From positions 62,001 through 126,000 of the forward strand of contig NZ_JABBJN010000012.1 of assembly GCF_012928505.1 (NCBI RefSeq): a DNA stretch of 64,000 nucleotides, in the 5' to 3' direction. The number at the start of each line of letters is the position of its first letter. Within the stretch, counting starts at the first letter, position 1. Under the pieces are notes generated by a model. It saw only the letters and a program-made list of their open reading frames with translations. It did not search any database and had not been told where the DNA came from. This document shows positions 56,536-64,000 of the stretch, piece after piece. This stretch comes from Achromobacter sp. Bel (lineage in GTDB: Bacteria > Pseudomonadota > Gammaproteobacteria > Burkholderiales > Burkholderiaceae_B). A program made the translations under genes and the position numbers.

Positions 56536-58040
56536 TGAGCAGTCGTCGTCACTTTGGTCGGTTCTTTCGTGGTTTCTTCCCAGCCGCCGCCCAACGCCTT
56601 GTAGAGCTCCACGCGGTTGATCAGCGCGGCCAAACCGGTTTGCACCAGCGACAGCTGGGCATTGAAGAAGTCCACCTGCGCGGTCTGCACCTGCAGATAG
56701 CTGTCGATACCATTGGTATAGCGCAGATTCGACAGTTCCAGCGTACGGGCGGACGAATCCTGCAACGCACGCTGGGCGTCAAGCTGCGCGCCGTACGTGG
56801 CTTCGCCCGCCAGCGCGTCCGACACTTCGCGGAACGCCTGCTGGATGGACTGCTCATATTGCGCCACGGCGATGTTGTCGCGCGCCTTCGCCAGGTTCAG
56901 CCCTTCGCGGATGCTGCCGCCCGCGAACAGCGGCGTCGTGATCGATGGCGAGAAACTCCAATAGCCCTGGCCGCCCTTGAACAGGTCGCCCAGCGACGGG
57001 CTGGCCACGCCCAACAGGCCGGTCAGCGAAATGGTCGGGAAGAACGCCGCGCGCGCCGCGCCGATGTTGGCGTTGGCCGCCTTCAGCTGGTTCTCGGCCG
57101 CGACGATGTCGGGACGGCGCTCCAGCAGGTCGGACGGCAGGCCCGAGGGCACCGTAGCCAGCAACTGGTCGCGGCCGAAAGTCGCCGGCGCCGGCAAGTC
57201 TTCCGGCAACGGGGCGCCCACCAGCAACACCAGCGCGTTCAGCGCCTGCGCGCGAGCGCGGGCCAGCTGCGCCAGATCGGACGATGCCGTATCCAGCAAG
57301 GTCTTGGACTGGTTCAAGTCCAGTTCGGACGCCACGCCGCCATCGAAACGGCGCTTGACCAGGTTGTAGGATTCCTGGCGCGAGGCCAGCGTGCGCTGCG
57401 TCAGTTCCAGCTGGACTTCGGCGGCGCGCAGGTTGAAGTACGACTGCGCCACCGAACCGACCAGCGTGATCTGCACGCTTTTCTGCGCCTGCTCGGTCGA
57501 CAGATATTGCTGGTACGCCGCCTCGGACAGGTTGCGCAAACGGCCGAACAAATCGATCTCGAAGGTCGTCAAGCCGATGCCGGCCTGGTAGGTGCTGCTG
57601 ATCGAGCTGTCGCCCACGCGCATATTAGCGGGCAGGTGCTGGCGCTGGCCCTGGATGCCGGCGCCGATGCTGGGCCATTGCGCGCCGCGCTGCACGCCGT
57701 ACTGGGCGCGCGCTTCTTCCACGCGCTGCACGGCCACGCGCAGATCGCGGTTGTTGACGAGCGACAGCGAAATCAGGCTTTGCAGGCGCGGATCGCGGAA
57801 GAACTCGCGCCAGCCCAGATCGGCCGCGGGCGTGCCGTCTTGCGGCATCACCGCCGTAGAAGGCTGCGAGCCCAGCGACGTAGGATTAGCGTATCCGCCG
57901 TACTGGACCTTGGGCTGATCGGGCCAGGCGCCCGTCACCGGGGCGTCCGGACGCTTGTAATCAGGGGCCAGCGAGCAGCCGGCCAGCGCCACCGCCACGA
58001 AGGCGGACAAGGCGGTCTGTTTGAACATCAGGGCTTTCAT
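56532..58040 (-). CDS. axyM: RND efflux outer-membrane lipoprotein (OprM/NodT family)
   Basis: A 502-residue TolC-like outer-membrane factor: lipoprotein signal with lipobox LAGC (about residue 22), then two outer-membrane-efflux repeats ([17 protein letters not shown] and the matching second half). It exports substrates handed on by the inner-membrane pump. It overlaps the pump gene by 4 bases (ATGA). The symbol follows the Achromobacter MexAB-OprM counterpart and is provisional. Confidence 0.9.
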   Translation of the reverse strand: MKALMFKQTALSAFVAVALAGCSLAPDYKRPDAPVTGAWPDQPKVQYGGYANPTSLGSQPSTAVMPQDGTPAADLGWREFFRDPRLQSLISLSLVNNRDLRVAVQRVEEARAQYGVQRGAQWPSIGAGIQGQRQHLPANMRVGDSSISSTYQAGIGLTTFEIDLFGRLRNLSEAAYQQYLSTEQAQKSVQITLVGSVAQSYFNLRAAEVQLELTQRTLASRQESYNLVKRRFDGGVASELDLNQSKTLLDTASSDLAQLARARAQALNALVLLVGAPLPEDLPAPATFGRDQLLATVPSGLPSDLLERRPDIVAAENQLKAANANIGAARAAFFPTISLTGLLGVASPSLGDLFKGGQGYWSFSPSITTPLFAGGSIREGLNLAKARDNIAVAQYEQSIQQAFREVSDALAGEATYGAQLDAQRALQDSSARTLELSNLRYTNGIDSYLQVQTAQVDFFNAQLSLVQTGLAALINRVELYKALGGGWEETTKEPTKVTTTAQ

Positions 58041-61000
58041 ACCTTGCCCTCCGGGCCACCGTTGGGTTGTGCGGGAGTATGGGTCGCGCCGGGCGCCTCG
58101 GGCGTCGTGCCGCCGGCAGCCTTCTTGGCCGCCTGCTCTTCTTCCCAAAGGCGCAGTTCGGCGCCCAGCAGGCGCGGACGGGTCTTGAACAAGCCCAGCA
58201 CCACCACGAAGAACGTCGGCACGAAGATCACGGCAAACGGGGTGGCGGCCAACATGCCGCCCAGCACGCCCAGACCCACGGCGCGCTGGCTGGCTGCGCC
58301 GGCGCCCGTGGCCATGGCCAACGGCACCACGCCCAGGATGAACGCCAGCGACGTCATCAGGATCGGCCGGAACCGCAGCCGCGCGGCTTCCACCGCGGAC
58401 TCGTAAAGGCCCATGCCCCGCGCATATTGGTCCTTGGCGAATTCCACGATCAGGATGGCGTTTTTCGCCGCCAGCCCAATCACGGTCACCATCCCCACCT
58501 GGAAGTACACGTCGTTCGACATGCCCAGCGCGCTAATCAACGCCACGGCGCCCAGCATGCCCAGCGGCACCACCAGCATCACAGAGATCGGAATGGCCCA
58601 GCTTTCATACAGCGCGGCCAGCACCAGGAACACCACCAGCAACGACAGACCCATCAAAATGGGAGCCTGGTTACCGGCCTGCCGTTCCTGATAGGACAGG
58701 CCATTCCATTCGTAGCCGAAGCCTTGGGGCAGTTGCCCGACCAAGCGTTCCATTTCGGCCATTGCCTCGCCCGTCGTGTAGCCTGGCGCGGCATCTCCGC
58801 TGATACGCATGGATTCGTAGCTGTTGTAGCGCACCACCTGCACGGGGCCCTGCTTCCATTCGGCCTTGACGAAGGTCGACAACGGCACCATTCCGCCCTG
58901 GCTGTTGCGCGCGTTGAGCTGCAGGACATCATTGAGCTGCATGCGATATGGCGCGTCGGCCTGTACCCAGATGTTCTGCATCCGTCCCATGTTGGGGAAC
59001 TTGCTCAGATAGGCGGAACCGACCGCTGTGGAAATCAGCGAGGCAGCCTCGTTGAAATCCACGCCCAACGTCGCCGCCTTGTCGCGGTCGATCGTCAGGC
59101 TGAGCTGAGCGCCCGGCGCCAGGCCGGTGATCCGCACCTGCGACAGCACGGGACTCTTCATGACCAGGCCCATCAACTGGCCAGTTGCGGCCGCCAGGCC
59201 AGCGGAACCCGCTGCACCACGATCCTGCAAGCGGAAGTCGAAGCCCGTGGCGTTACCCAGGGACGAAATGGCGGGAGGCACCAGTGTGAACACCTGCGCG
59301 TCATGGATGCCCATCAACTGCTTCTCGAAAGCCTGGAAGGCGATCGCGCCAGCGGAATCCTTGTGATCCTTGCGTTCGCTGAAATCCTTCAGCGTGACGA
59401 AGGCGATAGCCGCATTCAAACCGTTGCCGTTGAAGCTATAGCCCTGCACCGCGATCACGTTCTCGACGGCCGGCACGTCCGAGAAGTATTTCTCGACCTG
59501 CTCGATGACCTCCACCGTCCGGTTGGCGGTCGCGCCCGTGGGCAGTTCAATGTTGCTGACCACATAGCCCTGGTCTTCCTCGGGCAGGAACGACGAAGGC
59601 AGACGCAGATACAGCCAGCCCAGCAGCAACACCAGCACCAGAAAGGCCAGCATCATGCGACCGCCCTTGTGCAGCATTCGAGATACCCAGTTCTGGTAGC
59701 CGTGGGTGGTGGCGTCGAACTTGCGGTTAAACCAGCCAAAGAAACCCTTCTTGTCCTCGTGGTGTCCTTTGGCGACCGGCTTGAGGATGGTGGCGCACAG
59801 CGCCGGGGTAAAGGTCAGTGCCAGCAGCGCGGAGAAGAAGATGGACACCGCCATCGCGATCGAGAACTGGCGATAGATCACCCCCACCGAGCCGCTCATG
59901 AAGGCCAGCGGCAGAAACACGGTCACCAGCACCAGTGTGATGCCGATGATGGCGCCGCTGATCTGCGGCATGGCCTTTTTCGTGGCCTCCTTGGGCGGCA
60001 GGCCTTCCGTTGACATGATCCGCTCGACGTTCTCCACCACCACGATGGCGTCGTCCACCAGAATCCCGATGGCCAGCACCATGGCGAACATCGTCAGCAC
60101 ATTGATGGAAAAACCGAGCGCCAGCATCACCGCGAACGCCCCCAGCATGGCCACCGGCACCACCAGCGCCGGAATCAGGGTATAGCGTACGTTCTGCAGG
60201 AACAGGTACATCACCAGGAACACCAGCACCATGGCTTCGACCAGGGTGTGCAGCACCTGCTCGATGGACACCTTCACGTAAGGCGCGGTGTCGTACGGGA
60301 TGGAATAGGTGATGTTGCCGGGGAAGTACTTTGACAATTCCTCCATCTGCTGACGCACGCCCTGCGCGGTGGCCAGCGCGTTCGCGTTCGGCGACAACAC
60401 GATGGCGAATGCCGCCGTCGGCTTGCCGTTCAGGCGTGCACCGAACTGGTAATTGTCGGCACCGACCTCGATGCGAGCGACATCGCGCAGGAATACGGAA
60501 GACCCGTCGGTATTGGCACGCAGGACGATCTTGCCGAAGCCCTCCACCGTGCTCAGTTGGCCGTTGGCCGTGACCGTCGCGGTGATGCGCTGAGACTCAG
60601 GATTGGGCGGAGCGCCAACGCTACCCCCCGAGATCACCACGTTCTGGCCGGCAATCGCCTGGTTGACCTGCGACATGCTCAGGTTAAAGCCCACCAGCTT
60701 GGCAGGATCCACCCAGATGCGCATGGCGCGCGGCGCGGCGAACAGCTGGAACTGGCCCACGCCCGGCACGCGCGACACGGGATTCTTGATGTTGCGGGTG
60801 ATGTAGTCGGCCAGTGCGGTCTGATCCAGCGACCCGTCGGTGGACGATACGGCCGCCACCATCAGGAAGCCGGTACTGGTCTGCTCGTATTGCAGGCCCT
60901 GCTGTTGCACGGCGGTGGGCAACTGCGCCACCACGTTGGACACGCGGTTCTGCACGTCCACCTGCGCAAGGTCGGGATTGGTCCCGGGCGCGAAGGTCGC

Positions 61001-61273
61001 GGTGATGGTCGAGGTGCCGTAGGAATCGCTGACCGACTCGTAGTAGATCAGACCCTTGGCGCCGTTGAGCTGGTCTTCGATGATGCTGGTGACCTGCTCG
61101 GCCACTTCGTTGGCCGACGCCCCCGGGTAGGTAGCCGTGATCGTGATCGCGGGCGGCGCCACGTCCGGGTACTGCGAGATCGGCATGTTCGGGATCGCCA
61201 ACACCCCGGCCAGCAGGATGAACAGGGCGACTACCCAAGCGAAAATTGGTCTATCAATGAAGAATTGCGGCAT
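58037..61273 (-). CDS. axyB: RND multidrug efflux pump, inner-membrane transporter (MexB/AcrB-like)
   Basis: A 1078-residue HAE1-family antiporter. It opens with MPQFFIDRPIFAWVVAL and has the proton-relay aspartates in ILVDDAIVVVENVERIM (about 405-410) and the lysine in GLAAKNAILIVEFAKD near 940. The pore and docking domains are full length. It pumps a broad set of hydrophobic drugs. It lies in an A-B-M operon with the adaptor (63-base gap holding a hairpin) and the outer-membrane channel. The symbol is provisional. Confidence 0.93.
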   Translation of the reverse strand: MPQFFIDRPIFAWVVALFILLAGVLAIPNMPISQYPDVAPPAITITATYPGASANEVAEQVTSIIEDQLNGAKGLIYYESVSDSYGTSTITATFAPGTNPDLAQVDVQNRVSNVVAQLPTAVQQQGLQYEQTSTGFLMVAAVSSTDGSLDQTALADYITRNIKNPVSRVPGVGQFQLFAAPRAMRIWVDPAKLVGFNLSMSQVNQAIAGQNVVISGGSVGAPPNPESQRITATVTANGQLSTVEGFGKIVLRANTDGSSVFLRDVARIEVGADNYQFGARLNGKPTAAFAIVLSPNANALATAQGVRQQMEELSKYFPGNITYSIPYDTAPYVKVSIEQVLHTLVEAMVLVFLVMYLFLQNVRYTLIPALVVPVAMLGAFAVMLALGFSINVLTMFAMVLAIGILVDDAIVVVENVERIMSTEGLPPKEATKKAMPQISGAIIGITLVLVTVFLPLAFMSGSVGVIYRQFSIAMAVSIFFSALLALTFTPALCATILKPVAKGHHEDKKGFFGWFNRKFDATTHGYQNWVSRMLHKGGRMMLAFLVLVLLLGWLYLRLPSSFLPEEDQGYVVSNIELPTGATANRTVEVIEQVEKYFSDVPAVENVIAVQGYSFNGNGLNAAIAFVTLKDFSERKDHKDSAGAIAFQAFEKQLMGIHDAQVFTLVPPAISSLGNATGFDFRLQDRGAAGSAGLAAATGQLMGLVMKSPVLSQVRITGLAPGAQLSLTIDRDKAATLGVDFNEAASLISTAVGSAYLSKFPNMGRMQNIWVQADAPYRMQLNDVLQLNARNSQGGMVPLSTFVKAEWKQGPVQVVRYNSYESMRISGDAAPGYTTGEAMAEMERLVGQLPQGFGYEWNGLSYQERQAGNQAPILMGLSLLVVFLVLAALYESWAIPISVMLVVPLGMLGAVALISALGMSNDVYFQVGMVTVIGLAAKNAILIVEFAKDQYARGMGLYESAVEAARLRFRPILMTSLAFILGVVPLAMATGAGAASQRAVGLGVLGGMLAATPFAVIFVPTFFVVVLGLFKTRPRLLGAELRLWEEEQAAKKAAGGTTPEAPGATHTPAQPNGGPEGKV

Positions 61274-61307
61274 GTGGGCTGACTCTGAAAGCGATGCTCA
61301 CCAAAGA

Positions 61308-61334
61308 GGCACGCGGCGTTTTGAGCCGCGTGCC
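61308..61334 (-). repeat. Hairpin in the gap between the efflux adaptor and pump genes
   Basis: GGCACGCGGC (61308-61317) pairs with GCCGCGTGCC (61325-61334), a perfect 10-base stem with a 7-base loop. It lies a few bases after the adaptor stop and may tune the adaptor-to-pump ratio or mark an RNA end. Confidence 0.55.
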
Positions 61335-61336
61335 GC

Positions 61337-62596
61337 TTAAGATTTCTGGCCTGCGGCCTTGTCCTGTTGCGCAGGTTGGGGGGTGCCTGGCTGCGGGGCG
61401 GATTGCGCCGGCTTGGCCCCCGGTTGCGCAGGAGCCTGACCACCCGGCGTGGGCGTGCCATTCTTTTTCCACTCGCTGGCCTGCACGGGCGCGCCAGGAC
61501 GAACCTTCTGGAATCCCTCCACCACGACCACGTCGCCCGCCTTCAGGCCACTGGTGACAAGCCAATTGCTCTTGATGGCGCCACCGGTCGTGACGGGGAT
61601 CTGTTCGATCTTGTTGTCCTTGACCAGCATCAGGCTCTGCAAGCCGTCCGCCGTGCGCTGCAGCGCCTGCTGCGGCACCATCAGGGCCTTATCGTCCACG
61701 CCCTGCTCCAGCCGCACGCGCACGTACATGCCGGGCAGAAGGATGCCGTCCGGGTTGGGCACTTCAGCCCGCAGGTTCACCTGCCCTGTGGACGGATCCA
61801 CGGTGATGCCGGTAAACAACAACTTGCCCGGTTGGCCGTATTCGGAGCCATCTTCCAGGACGATGGTCGCGCGGGCCGTGTCCTTGCCCACCTGCTGCAG
61901 TTGGCCGCTGGCGAATGCGCGGCGCAGGGACGCCAGCTCCGCGGTGGACTGGGTGAAGTCCACGTAGATCGGGTCCAGTTGCTGCACCGTGGCCATCTGC
62001 GTGGCGGAGGTGGCTTCGACCAGCGCGCCTTCGGTCACCAGCGGCTTGCCGATGCGGCCCGTGATGGGCGAGATGACGTCGGTGTAGCCCAGGTTGATGG
62101 CCGCATTGTCCTGCGTGGCCTTGGCGGCCGCCACGGCGGCGTCCGCCTGGCGGAACGAGGCCACCGCGTTGTCGTATTCCTGCTTGCTGACGGCGTTGGC
62201 CTTGACCAGCGGCGCGTAGCGGTCAGCCAGCAGCTTGGCGCTGAACAGATTCGCCTGCGCTTGCTTCAACTGCGCCGTCGCCTGATCGTAGGCGGCCTTG
62301 TAGGGCGCCGGATCGATCTTGAACAGCAGCTGGTTTTCCTTGACGTCGCCGCCCTGCTCGAAGGTGATCTTCTGGACGATGCCGGTCACGCGAGAACGGA
62401 TCTGCGCGTCGCGCACCGCATCCACGCGGCCGGGCAATTCAGAGACGATGGGCGCACGCTCTGGTTGCACGGTAATGACGCTGACCTGAGGCATGCCGGG
62501 GTTCATCTGTGGCTTTTCGCCGCATCCCGCCAATATCAGCGCGAGGACGCCACCGGAAAAAGCCAGACCTGAAACACGTTTAGGCGAAAACCGCAT
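61337..62596 (-). CDS. axyA: RND efflux periplasmic adaptor lipoprotein (MexA/AcrA-like)
   Basis: A 419-residue membrane-fusion protein. A lipoprotein signal has the lipobox LAGC (about residue 25), followed by the barrel-sandwich and hairpin domains (ELPGRVDAVRDAQIRSRVTGIV, LTYR-like alpha-hairpin rich in Ala/Lys/Gln) and a Pro/Gln-rich tail. It bridges the pump and the outer-membrane channel. The upstream 209-base gap separates it from a winged-helix gene on the same strand. The symbol is provisional. Confidence 0.92.
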   Translation of the reverse strand: MRFSPKRVSGLAFSGGVLALILAGCGEKPQMNPGMPQVSVITVQPERAPIVSELPGRVDAVRDAQIRSRVTGIVQKITFEQGGDVKENQLLFKIDPAPYKAAYDQATAQLKQAQANLFSAKLLADRYAPLVKANAVSKQEYDNAVASFRQADAAVAAAKATQDNAAINLGYTDVISPITGRIGKPLVTEGALVEATSATQMATVQQLDPIYVDFTQSTAELASLRRAFASGQLQQVGKDTARATIVLEDGSEYGQPGKLLFTGITVDPSTGQVNLRAEVPNPDGILLPGMYVRVRLEQGVDDKALMVPQQALQRTADGLQSLMLVKDNKIEQIPVTTGGAIKSNWLVTSGLKAGDVVVVEGFQKVRPGAPVQASEWKKNGTPTPGGQAPAQPGAKPAQSAPQPGTPQPAQQDKAAGQKS

Positions 62597-62805
62597 TGAA
62601 ACCCCCGCGTAGCGTAGTTAACCGCTTCAATTAACCGTGTCCAGCCGGCGCAACGCCTGCCAACCGCGGCAATGTGGCGCGGTCAGAATAAAGCATGCGG
62701 CAAGCTTGACACGTGAATAGCCCGATAATGTAACTCAGTTATTGGGGAAATTACGGACTTTCGGCCCTTGACTCGATACACAAAAGAGACAAATCGGTAA
62801 CAGGC

Positions 62806-63147
62806 TCAGCCGTTCGAAATGCTGCGGAGATTGCCCAGGAACACATAGCCCACGCCGTGCACGGTATGCAGCGGCAAGCGCGTACCGGTCTGCAGAACCT
62901 TGTGGCGCAGCCGGCAAATAGCCACATTCAGGGTGCGCATGCTGGTGCGGCTGCGTAATGCCATCAATTCTTCGCGCAGCAGCTCGCGGCTGGGATTTCC
63001 AAGCAGGCAGAGGAAGCAGGCGCGCTCCATGCTGGTCAGGTCGATGCGGGCGCCGCCGGGCGCCATCAGCGTCCACCCCTGATAAAGCAGGCTCCACCAG
63101 CCGTCGATGCGGTCGGGGACAGGGGCAATGGACTGACGGGCATTCAT
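62806..63147 (-). CDS. Lone PhoB/OmpR-type winged-helix DNA-binding protein
   Basis: A 113-residue protein made almost only of an OmpR/PhoB C-terminal domain: LTSMERACFLCLL, LMALRSRTSMRTLNVAICRLRHKV and LHTVHGVGYVFLG, the recognition helix and wing. No receiver domain precedes it. GGAGAT lies before the ATG at 63147. It is upstream of and co-directional with the efflux operon, so it could regulate it without phosphorylation; this is inference. A longer frame exists but lacks domain character. Confidence 0.72.
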   Translation of the reverse strand: MNARQSIAPVPDRIDGWWSLLYQGWTLMAPGGARIDLTSMERACFLCLLGNPSRELLREELMALRSRTSMRTLNVAICRLRHKVLQTGTRLPLHTVHGVGYVFLGNLRSISNG

Positions 63148-63292
63148 GGCGTATCTCCACCAGGACCGCCGCGCCTGGCAGGGCCGCAGCGGAATCCGGG
63201 AACAAGGTTGCAGGTTGTCCCGAAAGCCTACCGGGGTCTCCGGCATCTGGCGGCGAATTGCGGCAACTATCAGACCGGTCTTATTCCTGCCC

Positions 63293-64000
63293 CTAGCTGC
63301 GCTTGCCGTTGCGGTGGATATCGTGTGTCACGAAGCAGCTGTCCTCGGTAGGCCGGGCCAGAATGCCTGGCTTGGCCAGCGTCTGGCGAATATCGGACAA
63401 GCCGGATTCCCAGTGTTCCCGCATGGCTTCGGTGCCGAACTCGTAGTCTTTAGAGAAGCGCTCAAGGTGCTTGGACTCGTAGATCAGGTTGATGATGTTG
63501 GTGGCCGGCGTATGAGACAACTTGCGGATTTCTGCCAGCTCCGGCGCGCCGCGCTCGTTTTCGGGAAGGCGCTCCAGCAGGCGTTGCAGGCCATGGCGCA
63601 GCTTCAGCACGCGCCGCAGCTGATCCGTGATCAGGCGGGTCCGGCTGGAATACTGAATGTCTTTCTGGCGTTCGGCCACTTCTTCCAGCGTGGTCGGCAA
63701 ACCGCCGCGCGCCGGCCATAAGTCCACCTGGAACGCCAGCGTGTCGCGCATGTTGTCGGTGGTCAGCACCTGGGCCAACGGCGTGTTCGACACCACGCCG
63801 CCGTCCCAATAGTGTTCGCCATCGATCTCCACAGACGGAAAACCCGGCGGCAAGGCGCCCGACGCCATGATGTGCTCCGGGCCCAGCGTGTCTTTCAGGC
63901 TGTCGAAATAGGCGAAATTGCCCGTGCGCACGTTCACGACACCAAAGCTGGCCCGCACCGCTCCGCTATTGAGCAAGTCGAAATCCACGAACTGGCGCAA
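63293..64000 (-). CDS. Patatin-like phospholipase, C-terminal part (runs off the right edge)
   Basis: 235 residues of a frame open to the window end. The ASGALPPGFPSVEIDGEHYWDGGVVSNTPL segment carries the DGG aspartate of the patatin Ser-Asp dyad, and the ~170 residues after it resemble the DUF3734 tail of long bacterial patatins. The GXSXG serine lies beyond the edge. The enzyme would hydrolyse lipid acyl chains. It is separate from the efflux genes. Confidence 0.85.
   Translation of the reverse strand: MRQFVDFDLLNSGAVRASFGVVNVRTGNFAYFDSLKDTLGPEHIMASGALPPGFPSVEIDGEHYWDGGVVSNTPLAQVLTTDNMRDTLAFQVDLWPARGGLPTTLEEVAERQKDIQYSSRTRLITDQLRRVLKLRHGLQRLLERLPENERGAPELAEIRKLSHTPATNIINLIYESKHLERFSKDYEFGTEAMREHWESGLSDIRQTLAKPGILARPTEDSCFVTHDIHRNGKRS

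Noticed and set aside
58067..60013. 648-codon plus-strand frame
   Set aside because: It is antisense to the RND pump gene.
62705..62710. TTGACA-like -35 hexamer upstream of the efflux operon
   Set aside because: It is on the plus strand, pointing away from the efflux genes, with no well-spaced -10 and no gene to serve.

Overview
The window is GC-rich, densely packed DNA typical of an environmental or opportunistic betaproteobacterium of the Alcaligenaceae, most like Achromobacter or Bordetella. This is inferred from Bug/TctC-type solute receptors beside LysR regulators, a cbb3 oxidase cluster, a MexAB-OprM-type efflux operon running into pdxJ-acpS-nagZ-uvrC-pgsA, and many small catabolic operons with their own regulators. 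I see no tRNA, rRNA, insertion sequence, prophage or CRISPR array.

Layout. 1-2.3 kb: 5' part of an autotransporter that runs off the left edge, then a decayed sensor-kinase remnant. 2.3-10.1 kb: a catabolic island with an MHS transporter, a MocR regulator, an M20 deacylase / HYKK-like kinase / ETNPPL-PHYKPL-like PLP phospho-lyase operon and a GlxA-type regulator. The MocR promoter and the operon promoter share a TGGCTATA/TATAGCCA element. 10.3-18.9 kb: small enzymes, esterase, hemolysin III, FAD monooxygenase with AraC regulator, TSUP exporter, DUF4168 protein, GST. 18.9-20.5 kb: ABC-2 exporter. 20.6-25.8 kb: sugar-acid operon (DapA-type aldolase, L-rhamnonate dehydratase, PdxA-like dehydrogenase, Bug receptor) with divergent LysR. 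26.3-33.2 kb: cbb3 oxidase region ccoI*-ccoS / ccoNOQP-ccoG-fixH-small membrane protein, with two FNR-type palindromes. 33.3-38.1 kb: biotin genes bioA and bioF-bioH-bioCD, divergent. 38.1-42.2 kb: CoA-transferase / CitE-like lyase / Bug receptor operon with LysR. 42.3-50.2 kb: LysR-alcohol dehydrogenase, isocitrate lyase, queF, di-haem peroxidase, LysR-tartrate dehydrogenase. 50.2-64 kb: MFS exporter, pgsA, uvrC, nagZ, acpS, pdxJ, the RND efflux operon, a lone winged-helix regulator and a partial patatin phospholipase.

Most notable points. (1) The 2.3-10.1 kb island looks like a bacterial hydroxylysine (or related hydroxy-amine) catabolic pathway built on phosphorylate-then-eliminate chemistry. 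(2) The CcoI-like protein keeps the P1B-ATPase membrane scaffold and its CPC motif but lacks both cytoplasmic catalytic domains. (3) BioC and BioD are encoded by one continuous reading frame. (4) The drug-efflux operon is coupled by a 4-base overlap to pdxJ and the housekeeping genes behind it.

Start codons were chosen from Shine-Dalgarno spacing, operon overlaps and family N-termini. Functions come from recognised motifs and remembered family sequences, not database searches.
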